Assembly: GCA_020073145.1 (NCBI GenBank)
Contig: JAIQFS010000002.1
Span: 1 to 64,000 of the forward strand
Origin: Terriglobia bacterium
Lineage (GTDB): Bacteria; Acidobacteriota; Terriglobia; Bryobacterales; Bryobacteraceae
Direction of reading: 5' to 3'
Length of the DNA stretch: 64,000 bases
Shown one piece after another: positions 53,067 to 62,409 of the stretch (positions are counted from its first letter, which is position 1; the number at the start of each line of letters is the position of its first letter). The position numbers and the translations under genes were made by a program. The notes beneath the pieces were generated by a model, which saw only the letters and a program-made list of their open reading frames with translations, searched no databases and was not told the DNA's origin.

Positions 53067-54539
53067 CTATTCTACTATTAACGCGCAAATCCGGTCCATC
53101 ACGCCCCGCACGTCGGCCGCCGGCCCGCTGTAGTTATTCACCAGAATGGAGAACGCGACCCATCGCCCATTGCGCCGCTCGGCATAGCCGGACAGAGCAC
53201 TGACGTGAGCCAGCGTGCCGGTCTTGGCATGGATCCGGCCGGCCGCCGGGCCGGTGCTGAACCGCGTATCGAGCGTGCCGTCCCGCCCGCCCACGGGGAG
53301 CAACCCAATCCAGTCCTCCCGCTGCGGCGACGAGTACATGAAACGCAGCAGCCCCAGAATGGCGGCCGGCGTGACCAGGTCCCTCCGAGCCAGCCCCGAA
53401 CCGTCGTTGAAGTGGTACGCATCTTCCTCAATCCCCACTTCGCCCAGAAACGTTTTCATCTCTTCCAGGCCGGCTTCCCGGCTGCCGTCGTTCCGGCGCC
53501 CGCGCCCCACGGCCCGCAACGCCAGCTCCGCATGCAGGTTCTGGCTGACTTTGGCGGTGATCCGCAGATCTTCGATCAATCGCGCCGAATCCAGCCGCGC
53601 CAGTTCCACCCCGCCGTCGTCCGAGGGTTCGACGTTCTCGTTCGCAAAACGGTGCCGCGCTCGGCTTCCGCCTTCCACCGTGACCCCCCGCTCTTCCAAG
53701 GCCCGGTGCAACGCCAGCGCCGCATACTCGGCCGGGTCATCCATTGCCAGCAGCACGTCCTCGCCCGCGCCACGCACTGGGATGGTGCCCCACAGGCGCA
53801 CTTGCCGGCTGCCCGGCTGCCGCTCCACGTGGATCTTCCGCGCCCCGCGCGCCCCCACCGTCTCCACCCGGTTGTCGATCGTGTAGTATTCCAGCGGCGG
53901 ATTTGATCCCAGTTCGGCCAAATCTCCCGCGCGCGTGCCCGGCCGCACGGTCAGCGTGATCGAGTTGTCGTTGACCGTCAGGGCGGAGACCGGCGCGCCG
54001 TAGTCATACGGCGTATCGTCCACGGCCCAGCCCTCGGGATACGGCTCCCACACGTAGCCGGTGTCGTCCCCCACGATGCCGCCTTCCACCCGCTTCACCC
54101 CGCGCGCCACCACCTGCTCCGCGAGTGCCTCGATGGCCGCCAGCGGATTCCCCGCGTTCGCGCCGGTGCGGTACGGAATCGCCCGCCCCGACAGGTTCGG
54201 ATCGCCGCCGCCCACCAACCGCAGCCCGCCGCGAACGCGTCCTTCCGCATCCGGAGCCGCCTCCGCCAGCACCCGCGTCTGAAACCGGTATTCCGGTCCC
54301 AGCCGGGAGAGCGCCAGCGCCAACGTGAACAGTTTTACGTTCGACGCCGGAACAAACAGCCGCCCCGCATTCCGCGCATACAACGTTTTCCCCGAACTGA
54401 GATCCGCAATCTGGATTCCCCAGAATGCCCGCTCCCCCGACGGAGAACTGTCCACCAGCCGCGCAATCTCCTGCGCCAAGGGAGCGGCCGAGAGATGGAT
54501 CGTCCACAGCGCCAGCAGCGCCACCCGGCCCCCGGTCAT
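53067..54539 (-). CDS. dacB: D-Ala-D-Ala carboxypeptidase/endopeptidase, PBP4 type
   Basis: A 490-residue penicillin-binding protein that trims peptidoglycan peptides or cross-links in the periplasm. The ATG at 54539 overlaps the stop of the MFS gene (ATGA) and gives a signal peptide (about 1-18). SxxK is S66-N-V-K69 in PASNVK; SQN in KVSQNLHAEL and KTG in HAKTGTLAHV are also present. A large insert of the PBP4 type lies between the first two motifs. The apparent upstream extension of this frame through the MFS gene is not coding. Confidence 0.92.
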   Translation of the reverse strand: MTGGRVALLALWTIHLSAAPLAQEIARLVDSSPSGERAFWGIQIADLSSGKTLYARNAGRLFVPASNVKLFTLALALSRLGPEYRFQTRVLAEAAPDAEGRVRGGLRLVGGGDPNLSGRAIPYRTGANAGNPLAAIEALAEQVVARGVKRVEGGIVGDDTGYVWEPYPEGWAVDDTPYDYGAPVSALTVNDNSITLTVRPGTRAGDLAELGSNPPLEYYTIDNRVETVGARGARKIHVERQPGSRQVRLWGTIPVRGAGEDVLLAMDDPAEYAALALHRALEERGVTVEGGSRARHRFANENVEPSDDGGVELARLDSARLIEDLRITAKVSQNLHAELALRAVGRGRRNDGSREAGLEEMKTFLGEVGIEEDAYHFNDGSGLARRDLVTPAAILGLLRFMYSSPQREDWIGLLPVGGRDGTLDTRFSTGPAAGRIHAKTGTLAHVSALSGYAERRNGRWVAFSILVNNYSGPAADVRGVMDRICALIVE

Positions 54540-55705
54540 CGTCCGGTCACCTTCGATTCCAGCCAGATCAGGAGCAACAGCGCCACCACCATGCACGTCC
54601 CCAGCAGCGGGATGCCGATCACGACTCCCACTCCGAGAGACGCCGCCGCGTATCCCAGCGTGGCCGGAGCCAGCAACCCGCCCAGAATCGCCAAGGAAAA
54701 GATGCCGTTGAAGAAGCCCGGGTGATAGTAAGGGAACCGCCTTCCAATGGCCTCCGCCACTAGCGGATAGATGCTGGCGTACCCGCCTCCCACGAAGGCC
54801 ACTCCGGTGGCCGCGCCGAACGCGTTGTTGGTGAGGAAGAGAATCAGACAGCCGAAGAGGGCTGCGAGCCCGCTGGTGAACAACAATCGCCCATGGCGCA
54901 TACGCGGCAGCACCGCTACCGCGACGAGACGCCCCAGCATCAGGAACAGCCAATACAGAGCCAGGGTCAGCAATGCGGCTTTCGGGCTCAGCCCCACGCG
55001 CCGGATCAGAAACAGCGGGAGCCACCCCGCTATCGACCACTCGTTGCCGAACTGGAAAAACAGCAGCAGCGCGAACAACACCGCGCCCGGGCTGCGAAAA
55101 TCCGCGACCGCCTGCCGTAGCGTGCGGTGAGCGCCTTCGGGAGCGGCCGCATAGGTGGTTCTGGCATACAGGCCGGCGAAAATCGCAGGCACCACCGCCA
55201 TGAAGATCACCATCGCCGGCACCGTGTAGACGGAGAACGTGCCTGCCACCAGCAGGGTCGCCGCCAGGCATCCGAGGCCATACCAGATACCGCCCCGGTT
55301 CACGGTTCCCGCGGCATCCCTCTGATAGTCCGGCGAGATGGCGTGAAACAATCCCAGGTTCAGCAGACCGGCGGCCATCCCCAGAACCAGCAGGCCGCCG
55401 GCCCGCCACCACTCCGAGGCCGGCGGGGACACTAACGCCAGGTAGGCCAACGCCGTGCAGGAAAGGGCGCTGGCGAACACCAGCAGAAACGACAGGCCCT
55501 TGCGCACCAGCAGTGGACGCGCCAGGGCCGATGACGCCAGGAGCCCCACTGCCAGGCTCAAAAAGTAGTTCCCCACCGCGATGAAGTCGGGCGGATCGCG
55601 GTGATAGCCCCAAGCCGGCAGAATCGCGCCCAGTAAGGCAATCAGGAACCCGGACAGCAGAAACCCCGCCAATGCCTTCCCCCCTCCGGACGAACGAGAT
55701 CCCAT
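54536..55705 (-). CDS. Major facilitator superfamily transporter
   Basis: A 389-residue inner-membrane protein with about twelve hydrophobic helices from residue 12 to 385. The ATG at 55705 is chosen because everything upstream in the frame is Arg/Ala-rich without helices. GNEWSIAGWLPLFLIRRVGLS and RHGRLLFTSGLAALFGCLILF are typical of the sugar-type or muropeptide-type group. The four-base overlap with the PBP4 gene suggests a cell-wall role, perhaps muropeptide uptake, but that is inference. Confidence 0.82.
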   Translation of the reverse strand: MGSRSSGGGKALAGFLLSGFLIALLGAILPAWGYHRDPPDFIAVGNYFLSLAVGLLASSALARPLLVRKGLSFLLVFASALSCTALAYLALVSPPASEWWRAGGLLVLGMAAGLLNLGLFHAISPDYQRDAAGTVNRGGIWYGLGCLAATLLVAGTFSVYTVPAMVIFMAVVPAIFAGLYARTTYAAAPEGAHRTLRQAVADFRSPGAVLFALLLFFQFGNEWSIAGWLPLFLIRRVGLSPKAALLTLALYWLFLMLGRLVAVAVLPRMRHGRLLFTSGLAALFGCLILFLTNNAFGAATGVAFVGGGYASIYPLVAEAIGRRFPYYHPGFFNGIFSLAILGGLLAPATLGYAAASLGVGVVIGIPLLGTCMVVALLLLIWLESKVTGR

Positions 55706-55832
55706 ACTCTGCGACGCGGCAGCCACTCGTTCGATTGTAGTATCTACGCCGCCGCTTCCCACCGCCCCCGCTTCCCACCGCACTGGATCCGCGCTAGTAT
55801 CGGGTAAACAGGCCTTAAAATGAGGACACACG

Positions 55833-57482
55833 ATGCCTGACAGCGATTTCACGCGCAGAGCCCTCCTCCGCGCCGCGCTGGCCGCCGCGCCCCTGGCCGC
55901 CTTCGACTGGGATGCCATCCCGGCGAACGCCGGCCCACGAGACGAGAACAAGTTCGATGCCGCCATTATCGGCTCCGGCCTGGGCGGCTTGAGTTGCGCC
56001 GCCGCTTTTGCCCGCAAGGGCTACCGCCCGCTCGTGCTCGAACAGCACGACAAGCCGGGCGGCTACGCCACTGCCTTCAGCCGGCCGGGCGGCTTCGTCT
56101 TTGACGTTTCCCTCCACTCCACCTCGGTCGGCGAACGAAACGGCGTCCCCAACCTGATCGGTGGATTCCCCGAAATCACCGGCGTCGAGTTTGTCGCCCA
56201 CCCCAACCTCTACCGCGCCATCTTCCCCGATCACGATATCCGCGTCGCGCAGCACGACCTGCCCGCCTACGTCGCGCAACTGGTGCGCCAGTTCCCCGCC
56301 GAGAAGCCCGGCATCGAAGGCCTCTTCGCCGACATGCGGAACTTGTCGCTCGAAGTCGCCAGGCTCTCCCGGCTGACGCACCCGCCCGACCAGATTCTGT
56401 TCCCCATCGAGTTCCCCATGCTCGTCCGGTATGGCCAGCAGACCTGGGGGCAAATGATGGATGCCCACCTGCATGACCCCAAGCTGAAGGCCATCGTTTC
56501 CGCCCAGTGGGCCTATTACGGGCTACCGCCCTCCAAGCTCGCCAGTTTCTATTACGCCATACCGGCCGTGGGCTACCTCGAAGGAGGCGGCTACTATCCC
56601 AAAGGCCGCTCGCAGACCATCTCCGACGCTCTGGTGAAGTTGATTGAGACCCGGGGCGGCAAGGTGTTGCTCAATACCAGCGTCGACCGTATCCTGGCGT
56701 CCAACGGAGCCGCGTATGGCGTCCACTGCGTCGACGGCCGCGAGTTCCACACCCGCGCCGTCGTCTCCAATGCCAGCGCCGGCCAGACCTTCCACCGCCT
56801 TCTGGCGGCCGACCCGGAAACCGAAGACGGCAGCCTCGCGGCCTACCAGGAGCGCCTCGCCGGGTTCAGCACCAGCCTCTCCTCCTTCCAGGTCTTTCTC
56901 GGCTTGAATCGCGACTTGGTCCGGGAGCTGGAAATCCCGGACTCCGAAATCTTCATCGAACATGGCTATGATCCGGAAGCCGGCTATGAAGCCGCCCGCC
57001 GGGCCGACGTCGAGCGCTCCGGCATGGCCATCACGCTGTATGACAATCTCTTTCCCGGCTACTCGCCCAAGGGCAAGAACACGGTGAACCTGATCGCCAT
57101 CCAGGGCTTCGACCATTGGGAGCCGTTTGCCGGCGATTACCGCGCCGGAAAGAAGGCATCCTATAACGCTGAGAAACAGAGGATGGCGGCTGTGCTGATT
57201 CAGCACGCGGAAGAGGCTTTGCTTCCCGGGCTGTCGAAGGCCATCGAAGTGACCGAGATCGGCACCCCGCTCACCAATCTCCGCTACACCGGCAACGATC
57301 GCGGCGCCATCTACGGCTGGGACCAGACCGTCGACAACTCCGGAGACCGCCGCCTGGGCCACGCCACGCCGATTCAGAATCTGTACCTGGCCGGCGCCTG
57401 GACCCGTCCCGGCCACGGTTACACCGCCGTCCTCCAAAGCGGCGTCGAGTGCTTCGCCGAAATCGCCCGCGCCTGGGCATGA
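55833..57482 (+). CDS. Tat-exported FAD-dependent oxidoreductase, phytoene-desaturase-like
   Basis: A 549-residue flavoprotein. The N-terminus has DFTRRALLRAALAAAPLAAF, a twin-arginine signal. FAD binding is by GSGLGG (47-52) in AAIIGSGLGGLSCAAAF, then EQHDKPGGYATAFSRPGG, and the C-terminal LYLAGAWTRPGHGYTAVLQSG. The family includes carotenoid desaturases and isomerases and FAD oxidoreductases of unknown substrate. Substrate is unknown. A small frame is coupled at the stop (ATGA). Confidence 0.85.
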   Translation: MPDSDFTRRALLRAALAAAPLAAFDWDAIPANAGPRDENKFDAAIIGSGLGGLSCAAAFARKGYRPLVLEQHDKPGGYATAFSRPGGFVFDVSLHSTSVGERNGVPNLIGGFPEITGVEFVAHPNLYRAIFPDHDIRVAQHDLPAYVAQLVRQFPAEKPGIEGLFADMRNLSLEVARLSRLTHPPDQILFPIEFPMLVRYGQQTWGQMMDAHLHDPKLKAIVSAQWAYYGLPPSKLASFYYAIPAVGYLEGGGYYPKGRSQTISDALVKLIETRGGKVLLNTSVDRILASNGAAYGVHCVDGREFHTRAVVSNASAGQTFHRLLAADPETEDGSLAAYQERLAGFSTSLSSFQVFLGLNRDLVRELEIPDSEIFIEHGYDPEAGYEAARRADVERSGMAITLYDNLFPGYSPKGKNTVNLIAIQGFDHWEPFAGDYRAGKKASYNAEKQRMAAVLIQHAEEALLPGLSKAIEVTEIGTPLTNLRYTGNDRGAIYGWDQTVDNSGDRRLGHATPIQNLYLAGAWTRPGHGYTAVLQSGVECFAEIARAWA

Positions 57483-57679
57483 CTGGACCGCGGGCTGGAG
57501 AGTCACCATCGACTGGGCATTGCCCGCTCAAGGCCGCGGTCGGCGTCTTTCTCGGCCAGATCGTCAAGAATGCGGCCGATGACTTGTGGAAAAGCCGGAC
57601 CGATGCGGCCACTCTCCCGTTCAGCACGCTCGTCGAGAACGACGCCAGAGTCGAAGAGTCAAGGCAAGATATCAGCTAA
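57479..57679 (+). CDS. Small possible gene coupled to the oxidoreductase
   Basis: A 66-residue frame whose ATG overlaps the oxidoreductase stop (ATGA). LKAAVGVFLGQIVKNAADDLW has the look of a folded helix, the rest is charged. No domain is recognised and there is no own Shine-Dalgarno sequence. It may be a coupled small protein, or a remnant. The remaining noncoding part to 57770 contains the triple repeat at 57695. Confidence 0.3.
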   Translation: MTGPRAGESPSTGHCPLKAAVGVFLGQIVKNAADDLWKSRTDAATLPFSTLVENDARVEESRQDIS

Positions 57680-57694
57680 TTGATCGGGAGCGGT

Positions 57695-57736
57695 AGTGGA
57701 GCGGAACAAGTGGAGCGGAACAAGCGGAGCGGAACT
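57695..57736 (+). repeat. Three tandem 14-base repeats
   Basis: AGTGGAGCGGAACA occurs twice at 57695-57708 and 57709-57722, then as AGCGGAGCGGAACT at 57723-57736. It lies in the intergenic gap before the antitoxin stop. The unit length allows slippage, so copy number may vary between strains. Confidence 0.75.
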
Positions 57737-57770
57737 CGTCACCGTGGTCGGCGTTGACTTCTGGCTCCCC

Positions 57771-58061
57771 CTACGCGGCCTTGCCGACGCGAAAATCAAC
57801 CCGCCGGCCGGCTGCGGCCAGCAGGTTCACCAGAGTGTCGATGGAGAAGAGCTGGATTTTGCCGCGCATCAGGTTCGAGACCCGCGGTTGTGTCATGCGA
57901 AGATGGCGTGCGGCCTGTGCCTGCGTCCAGCGCTTCTTCTCAATGTGAGCGATCAGAGCATTCATCATCTCCGCTCGGATGCGCAGATTGGCGGCCTCCG
58001 CTTCGCTGAAACCAAGATCGCGAAAAACGTTTTGGTTTCCCGTCGTGCCTTTAGTTCTCAT
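57771..58061 (-). CDS. XRE-family antitoxin (HigA-like)
   Basis: A 96-residue DNA-binding protein. The helix-turn-helix is about residues 46-66 (WTQAQAARHLRMTQPRVSNL) with the downstream LMRGKIQLFSIDTLVNLLAAAG typical of HTH antitoxins of the HigA/XRE group. It should bind the toxin upstream and repress the operon. Its ATG at 58061 shares one base with the toxin stop (TGATG), giving the toxin-first order of HigBA. Confidence 0.85.
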   Translation of the reverse strand: MRTKGTTGNQNVFRDLGFSEAEAANLRIRAEMMNALIAHIEKKRWTQAQAARHLRMTQPRVSNLMRGKIQLFSIDTLVNLLAAAGRRVDFRVGKAA

Positions 58062-58387
58062 CAGAATCGCTCCAAGAGTTCCTTCAACCGCACTTTTGCC
58101 AGCGCGATCGCGGCCGCCGGCGTCTTTCGGCTCTTCTTCACAAACGCATCTAACACGCAAACACCGAACTGCGACTTTGCGACATACAAGATTCGGTACT
58201 CGCGTCCAGCGTGAACCCGGATCTCAATCACACCAGGCCCCACGGACGGCAGCGGTTTCCAGTCTCGCGGATACAGTCCCTGCTGCACTCGGTAGAGTTC
58301 GAACCCAACTTCCTGCCGTGCCGGTTTCGCGAAGGACCGCACCACTCGCTTGCTGTCACCCATCCAGATAATGGGTCTCACAGGCAT
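58061..58387 (-). CDS. RelE/HigB-like toxin (phage Gp49-like)
   Basis: A 108-residue protein. The ATG at 58387 gives MPVRPIIWMGDSKRVVRSF; longer in-frame starts are Arg-rich and unlikely. Segments VGFELYRVQQGLYPRDWKPLP, GVIEIRVHAGREYRILYV and KKSRKTPAAAIALAKVR are those of the phage-derived Gp49-like HigB family of ribosome-dependent mRNA interferases. Paired with the antitoxin downstream. Both genes look intact. The 133 bases upstream, to 58520, hold the promoter region. Confidence 0.85.
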   Translation of the reverse strand: MPVRPIIWMGDSKRVVRSFAKPARQEVGFELYRVQQGLYPRDWKPLPSVGPGVIEIRVHAGREYRILYVAKSQFGVCVLDAFVKKSRKTPAAAIALAKVRLKELLERF

Positions 58388-58520
58388 TCGCGCCAGTCTA
58401 ATTATATCGGTTTTTGTATATTGCGGCAGGGGGGCCTTGCCACGCACCGCAACACGACGCTTCCACCGCCGTTGCAGAACCATCGAGATTGCCCGCGAGT
58501 GTGCGTGAGGTTGCGGCGCC

Positions 58521-59342
58521 CTAGGCGCCCAGCCGCCCCACCGCCAGCAGAATACCGTAGAGCAGCGCTTCCGGACGCGGCGGACAACCGGGAATGTAGA
58601 CATCCACCGGAAGCACCTGGTCCACGCCGCCGCGCGTCGCGTAGTTGGTTCCAAACAGTCCGCCGCTGATCCCGCACGCGCCCACCGCCACCACCAGCTT
58701 CGGATCCGGCGTCGCGTCGTACGTCTTGCGCAGCGCCAGTTCCATGTTTCGAGTCACCGGTCCGGTCACCAGCAGCATGTCTGCGTGTCGCGGAGAGGCC
58801 ACGAAGTGGATTCCGAAGCGCTCGATGTCGTACCGCGGCGCATTGAGCGCGTTGATCTCCAGTTCACAACCGTTGCACGATCCGGCGTCCACTTCGCGAA
58901 TCGCCAGCGACCGCCCCAGCACGCGATGAATCTCGCGCTCGAGTCTCGGTCCCGCCTCGTCCACCCGGCCCGCCCGGATCAGCTCATGGTGCGTCAGGTC
59001 CGCGCGCAGCGCATACTCCGCCGCCACCACCAGGTCCTGCCGCCCGCGCGCCGCCAGCTCGAACTTCGGAGTCATCCGCACCGCGCCCTCGGGCGTCACC
59101 GCCGCGCACTCGCCGCAGAAAATGCAGCGCCCGTAGTCTACCGTCACGGACCGCGCCAGCCCCGCGTCCACCACCGTGATGGCGCCTGTCGGACAGGCTT
59201 CCGTCGCCGGCCGGGCATCGCGCCACTGGCCGAAATCGAACTCCGGCGCCCCGCGCGCGTTCTCCGGAACCTGGGCCGCGCGTTTGGGGTAGGCCACGGT
59301 CACCGTGCCGGTCCGCACCGTCTTGTTCAGAATCTGAAACAT
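58521..59342 (-). CDS. hyfI: HyfI/NuoB-like small subunit with a ferredoxin domain
   Basis: A 273-residue cytoplasmic-side subunit that passes electrons within a complex-I-like assembly. An N-terminal ferredoxin-like region has C50, C73, C76 and C79, enough for one [4Fe-4S] cluster. The C-terminal NuoB/hydrogenase small-subunit domain keeps all four ligands of the N2-type cluster: C156, C159 (SCNGCE), C223 (GACG) and C253 (PGCPP). It is last in the operon, one base after the large subunit. Because the large subunit lacks Ni-Fe ligands, the complex is probably not a hydrogenase, but the cluster chain is intact. Confidence 0.88.
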   Translation of the reverse strand: MFQILNKTVRTGTVTVAYPKRAAQVPENARGAPEFDFGQWRDARPATEACPTGAITVVDAGLARSVTVDYGRCIFCGECAAVTPEGAVRMTPKFELAARGRQDLVVAAEYALRADLTHHELIRAGRVDEAGPRLEREIHRVLGRSLAIREVDAGSCNGCELEINALNAPRYDIERFGIHFVASPRHADMLLVTGPVTRNMELALRKTYDATPDPKLVVAVGACGISGGLFGTNYATRGGVDQVLPVDVYIPGCPPRPEALLYGILLAVGRLGA

Positions 59343-59343
59343 C

Positions 59344-60918
59344 TCAGCGGTCCGTTCCCGAGTACGACAGGTTGAAGCTCTTGTTGATCGCCGGAAAATC
59401 CGCGATGATATTCCCCTCCACCGCCTCCACTAGGGCCGGCCAATTGTTCAGCGACGGATCCTTCACCTTGCATCGTTCCAGCCGGCCGGCGGCGCCGGCC
59501 CGCAGCCAGTACAGGATCTCGCCACGCCATCCCTCTACCGCGCTCAGCGCGCATCGCCCCGGTTCCATCGGCCGCGCGGGCGTCCGATGCTCCCCGGCGG
59601 GCAGGTTGGCCGCGGCATCGCGAATCATCCCAAATGATTCCCGGACTTCATCGATCCGCACCTGCATGCGGCGCTGCACGTCGCCCTCTGAATACACCGG
59701 GATCCGCCACGTAAGGTTTCCGTAAGCCGCGTACGGATGGTCGCGCCGCACATCCCGGTCCACCCCGGAGGCGCGCCCGCCCACCCCCACGATGCCCAGC
59801 GCGGCCGCTTTCTCCGGCCTCAGAATTCCGGTGCGTTCCAGCCGGTCGCGCGTCGAATCCGACGATTGAATCAGCTGCACCAGATCGCGAAATTCCCGCT
59901 CCACCGTTTCCAGGGTCTGGCCGAGCGCTTTCCCGGGTCCGCCGGCCCAGTCCCGGCGCACGCCGCCGATGCACACCATTCCCCGCAGCAGCCGGCTTCC
60001 CGTCAGCTCTTCGTTGAGGGCCAGTAGCATCTCGCGCACCCGCGCCGCGTGCGCGTTGGCAATCACGAATCCCACGTCCATCGCGATCGCCCCGATGTCC
60101 GCCACGTGGTTGTAGATCCGTTCCAGTTCCAGCAGAATCGTCCGCATGACTTGCGCGCGGAACGGAACCTCCAGGCCGCTGGCCTTCTCCACCGCCTGGC
60201 AGAACCCCGTCCCGTGCGAAAACGCCGAGTCCCCCGACACGCTCTCCGCCAGGTACACCCCGCGCGCCGCCGGCATCCCCTCGAAGAGCTTTTCGATGCC
60301 TTTGTGCTTGTAGAACATGCGCAGCTGCAGGTACAGGATGGGCTCGCCCGCCACCGCGAAATTGAAGTGACCCGGCTCGATGATCCCCGCATGCACCGGC
60401 CCCACCGGAATTTGAAACACGCCTTCTCCCAAGGTGGGCCGGTACACGTGCCGCTCTCCTTCAAACGGCGGCAGTACGGTGTTGAGTGAAAAATCCTTGC
60501 GCAGCGGGTGCACGTCCGGCCAGTGATCGTGCAGAGCCACGCGGCGCGGGTTGGGATGCCCTTCGGCCTCAATTCCAAACCAGTCCTGGATCTCGCGCTC
60601 CTCCCAGTTCACCGCCGGAAGCGTCGACGCCAGCGAGGGAAACCGCGGATCCTCCGCCGGAATCCTCCCGCGGACCACCAAGTAGCACGGATCGCCCGCG
60701 CGCTCGAACACGTAGTAGTTGTAGAATGCCCCTTCCGGCGCCACCCGGTCTTCCGCAAATACCGTCACCAGCCGCGCGCCGTGCCACTCGCGCAGCGTCG
60801 CCGCCACCGCCGGCACGTCATCGATCGCCACTGAAACCACAAGCTGGTCCGGATACCCCGGCTCCGCCCGCAGGCGCTCGCCGTATTCTTGCTTGAGCTC
60901 TTCCACCACGCTCCGCAC
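59344..60918 (-). CDS. hyfG: HyfG/NuoCD-like large subunit without Ni-Fe cysteines
   Basis: A 524-residue fused NuoC-NuoD-type subunit. The N-terminal 30-kDa-like domain (about 1-145) has WEEREIQDWFGIEAEGHPNPRR; the NuoD-like domain (about 165-524) has GPVHAGIIEPGHF. Hydrogenases have CGxCG at the first nickel site; here the segment reads SVSGDSAFSH, with S228 and S231 in place of cysteines. At the C-terminus, where hydrogenases have DPCxxCTDR, it reads NLSYSGTDR, with S518 and G521 instead. No Ni-Fe site can form, so the protein is a hydrogenase-4-related or Ehr-type subunit. Length is normal. Confidence 0.88.
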   Translation of the reverse strand: MRSVVEELKQEYGERLRAEPGYPDQLVVSVAIDDVPAVAATLREWHGARLVTVFAEDRVAPEGAFYNYYVFERAGDPCYLVVRGRIPAEDPRFPSLASTLPAVNWEEREIQDWFGIEAEGHPNPRRVALHDHWPDVHPLRKDFSLNTVLPPFEGERHVYRPTLGEGVFQIPVGPVHAGIIEPGHFNFAVAGEPILYLQLRMFYKHKGIEKLFEGMPAARGVYLAESVSGDSAFSHGTGFCQAVEKASGLEVPFRAQVMRTILLELERIYNHVADIGAIAMDVGFVIANAHAARVREMLLALNEELTGSRLLRGMVCIGGVRRDWAGGPGKALGQTLETVEREFRDLVQLIQSSDSTRDRLERTGILRPEKAAALGIVGVGGRASGVDRDVRRDHPYAAYGNLTWRIPVYSEGDVQRRMQVRIDEVRESFGMIRDAAANLPAGEHRTPARPMEPGRCALSAVEGWRGEILYWLRAGAAGRLERCKVKDPSLNNWPALVEAVEGNIIADFPAINKSFNLSYSGTDR

Positions 60919-60921
60919 GTG

Positions 60922-62406
60922 TCAGTCTCCTGTGATGACCCGCGCTGCCCCGCGGATCAGCTCCAATAGCGGCGCCGGCAGCCAGAACGCCAGCATCACC
61001 AGCACGCCGGCCAGGGCGAGCATCGAAAGATCCCGCCACGGCCGCAGCGCCACCGCGGGCTGTCCGTCGCCCGCCCCCAGCACCAGCCCGCCCACGTGGA
61101 ACATCGCGCCGCCGAAAATGCCCGCGCCAAACAGCACGAACAACGCCGTCGCCAAATAGTGGCCGCCGCCCAGCGCCGCCCGCACCAGCAGAAATTCGCT
61201 CTGAAACATGCTGAACGGCGGCATTCCCAGCACCGCCAGCGTCGCCATCAGGAACACCCCGCCGGTCAGCGGCATGGTTCGCAGCACTCCGCCTTTGATC
61301 TTGCCGAACAGGTCGGTCTTGAAGTGTTGGTGCACATTGCCCGCGCACAGAAACAACAGCGGCTTGGTCACCGAGTGAAAGGTCATGTGCAGCATCAGCG
61401 CCAGCGCCCCCAGCTTGCTTCCCAACCCCAGCGCAATCGCCATGATGCCCGCCTGATCGATGCTCGAATATGCCAGCAGCCGCCGGAGGTTCCTTTGCAG
61501 CAGAATGAACGGCGTGGCGATTCCCATGGAAAGCACGCCCAACAGCACCAGCAGCGCGCCCGGAAACTCCGCGCCCAGACAGCGGCTCGCCAGAATGTAG
61601 AAACGGATCAGGCCGTACAGCGCGCAGTTGAGCAGCGCCGACGACAGCAGCGCCGCCGCCGGCACCGGCGCTTCGCTGTACGCGTCCGGTTTCCAGGTGT
61701 GCATCGGCGCCAGGCCCGCCTTGGTTCCGTAGCCCACCAGCACCAGGATGAACGCCAGCCGCATGGTGGTCCGGTCCAGCTCAGCCGCGTGCGCCGCCAG
61801 CACCGACCAGTTCAACCCCGCCAGCGTGTCGCTGCCCGCCAGACGGTGGGCCGAGTAGTATGCCAGCAGCGTTCCGAACAGCGCCATCGACAACCCCACC
61901 CCGCCGATGATCGCGTACTTCCAGGCCGCCTCGAGCGAAGTGACCTTTCCGTAAAACATCACCAGGAACACCGACGTCAGCGTGGTGCCCTCGATCGCCA
62001 CCCACATCACCCCTAGGTTGTTCGCCAGCGCCACCAGCAGCATCGCGCACACAAACAGCGGGGTCAGGCTGTAGTATTTGCGGAATTGCCAGAGGCCGGC
62101 CGCGGCGTCTTCGAACAATCCGCTCCGCTCGTCTTCCCGCACATACCCCACCGCGTAGACCGCGCACAGCAGCGCCACCGAGGCCGTCAGCAGGCACACC
62201 AGCGCGCTCAGCGAATCGGCGTACAGAAATCCGCCCCACACCGACACCGGCCCTCTGGCCAGCACCGCGCTCACCACCATCAGCGCCAGCGCGAATGTCA
62301 CCCCGAAGCCCGCCAGGTTGGCCGTCTCCATCGCCCGCCGCGTCCGCGCCAGCACCGACACCAGCGCCGCGACGAAGGGAACCGCGAGCAAAGCCAGCAG
62401 CAGCAT
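60922..62406 (-). CDS. hyfF: HyfF/NuoN-like proton-pumping membrane subunit
   Basis: A 494-residue integral membrane protein of the MrpA/NuoL/M/N antiporter-like family, with about fourteen helices. The conserved lysine and glutamate of proton transfer lie in GTKAGLAPMHTWKPDAYSEAP and VAIEGTTLTSVFLVMFYG; LAYSSIDQAGIMAIALGLGS is the later conserved segment. It pumps ions when electrons move through the peripheral arm. The other antiporter-like subunit, HyfB or similar, would lie beyond the right edge. Confidence 0.88.
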   Translation of the reverse strand: MLLLALLAVPFVAALVSVLARTRRAMETANLAGFGVTFALALMVVSAVLARGPVSVWGGFLYADSLSALVCLLTASVALLCAVYAVGYVREDERSGLFEDAAAGLWQFRKYYSLTPLFVCAMLLVALANNLGVMWVAIEGTTLTSVFLVMFYGKVTSLEAAWKYAIIGGVGLSMALFGTLLAYYSAHRLAGSDTLAGLNWSVLAAHAAELDRTTMRLAFILVLVGYGTKAGLAPMHTWKPDAYSEAPVPAAALLSSALLNCALYGLIRFYILASRCLGAEFPGALLVLLGVLSMGIATPFILLQRNLRRLLAYSSIDQAGIMAIALGLGSKLGALALMLHMTFHSVTKPLLFLCAGNVHQHFKTDLFGKIKGGVLRTMPLTGGVFLMATLAVLGMPPFSMFQSEFLLVRAALGGGHYLATALFVLFGAGIFGGAMFHVGGLVLGAGDGQPAVALRPWRDLSMLALAGVLVMLAFWLPAPLLELIRGAARVITGD

Positions 62407-62409
62407 CCG

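Noticed and set aside
54540-55778. An N-terminal extension of the PBP4 frame, to 903 codons
   Set aside because: Gly/Arg/Ser-rich reading of the MFS gene in another frame. The MFS product has twelve helices, and the PBP4 start overlaps its stop as ATGA.
59344-60918. Reading HyfG as a Ni-Fe hydrogenase catalytic subunit
   Set aside because: Both metal-binding CxxC pairs are replaced by Ser or Gly, so a Ni-Fe site cannot form.
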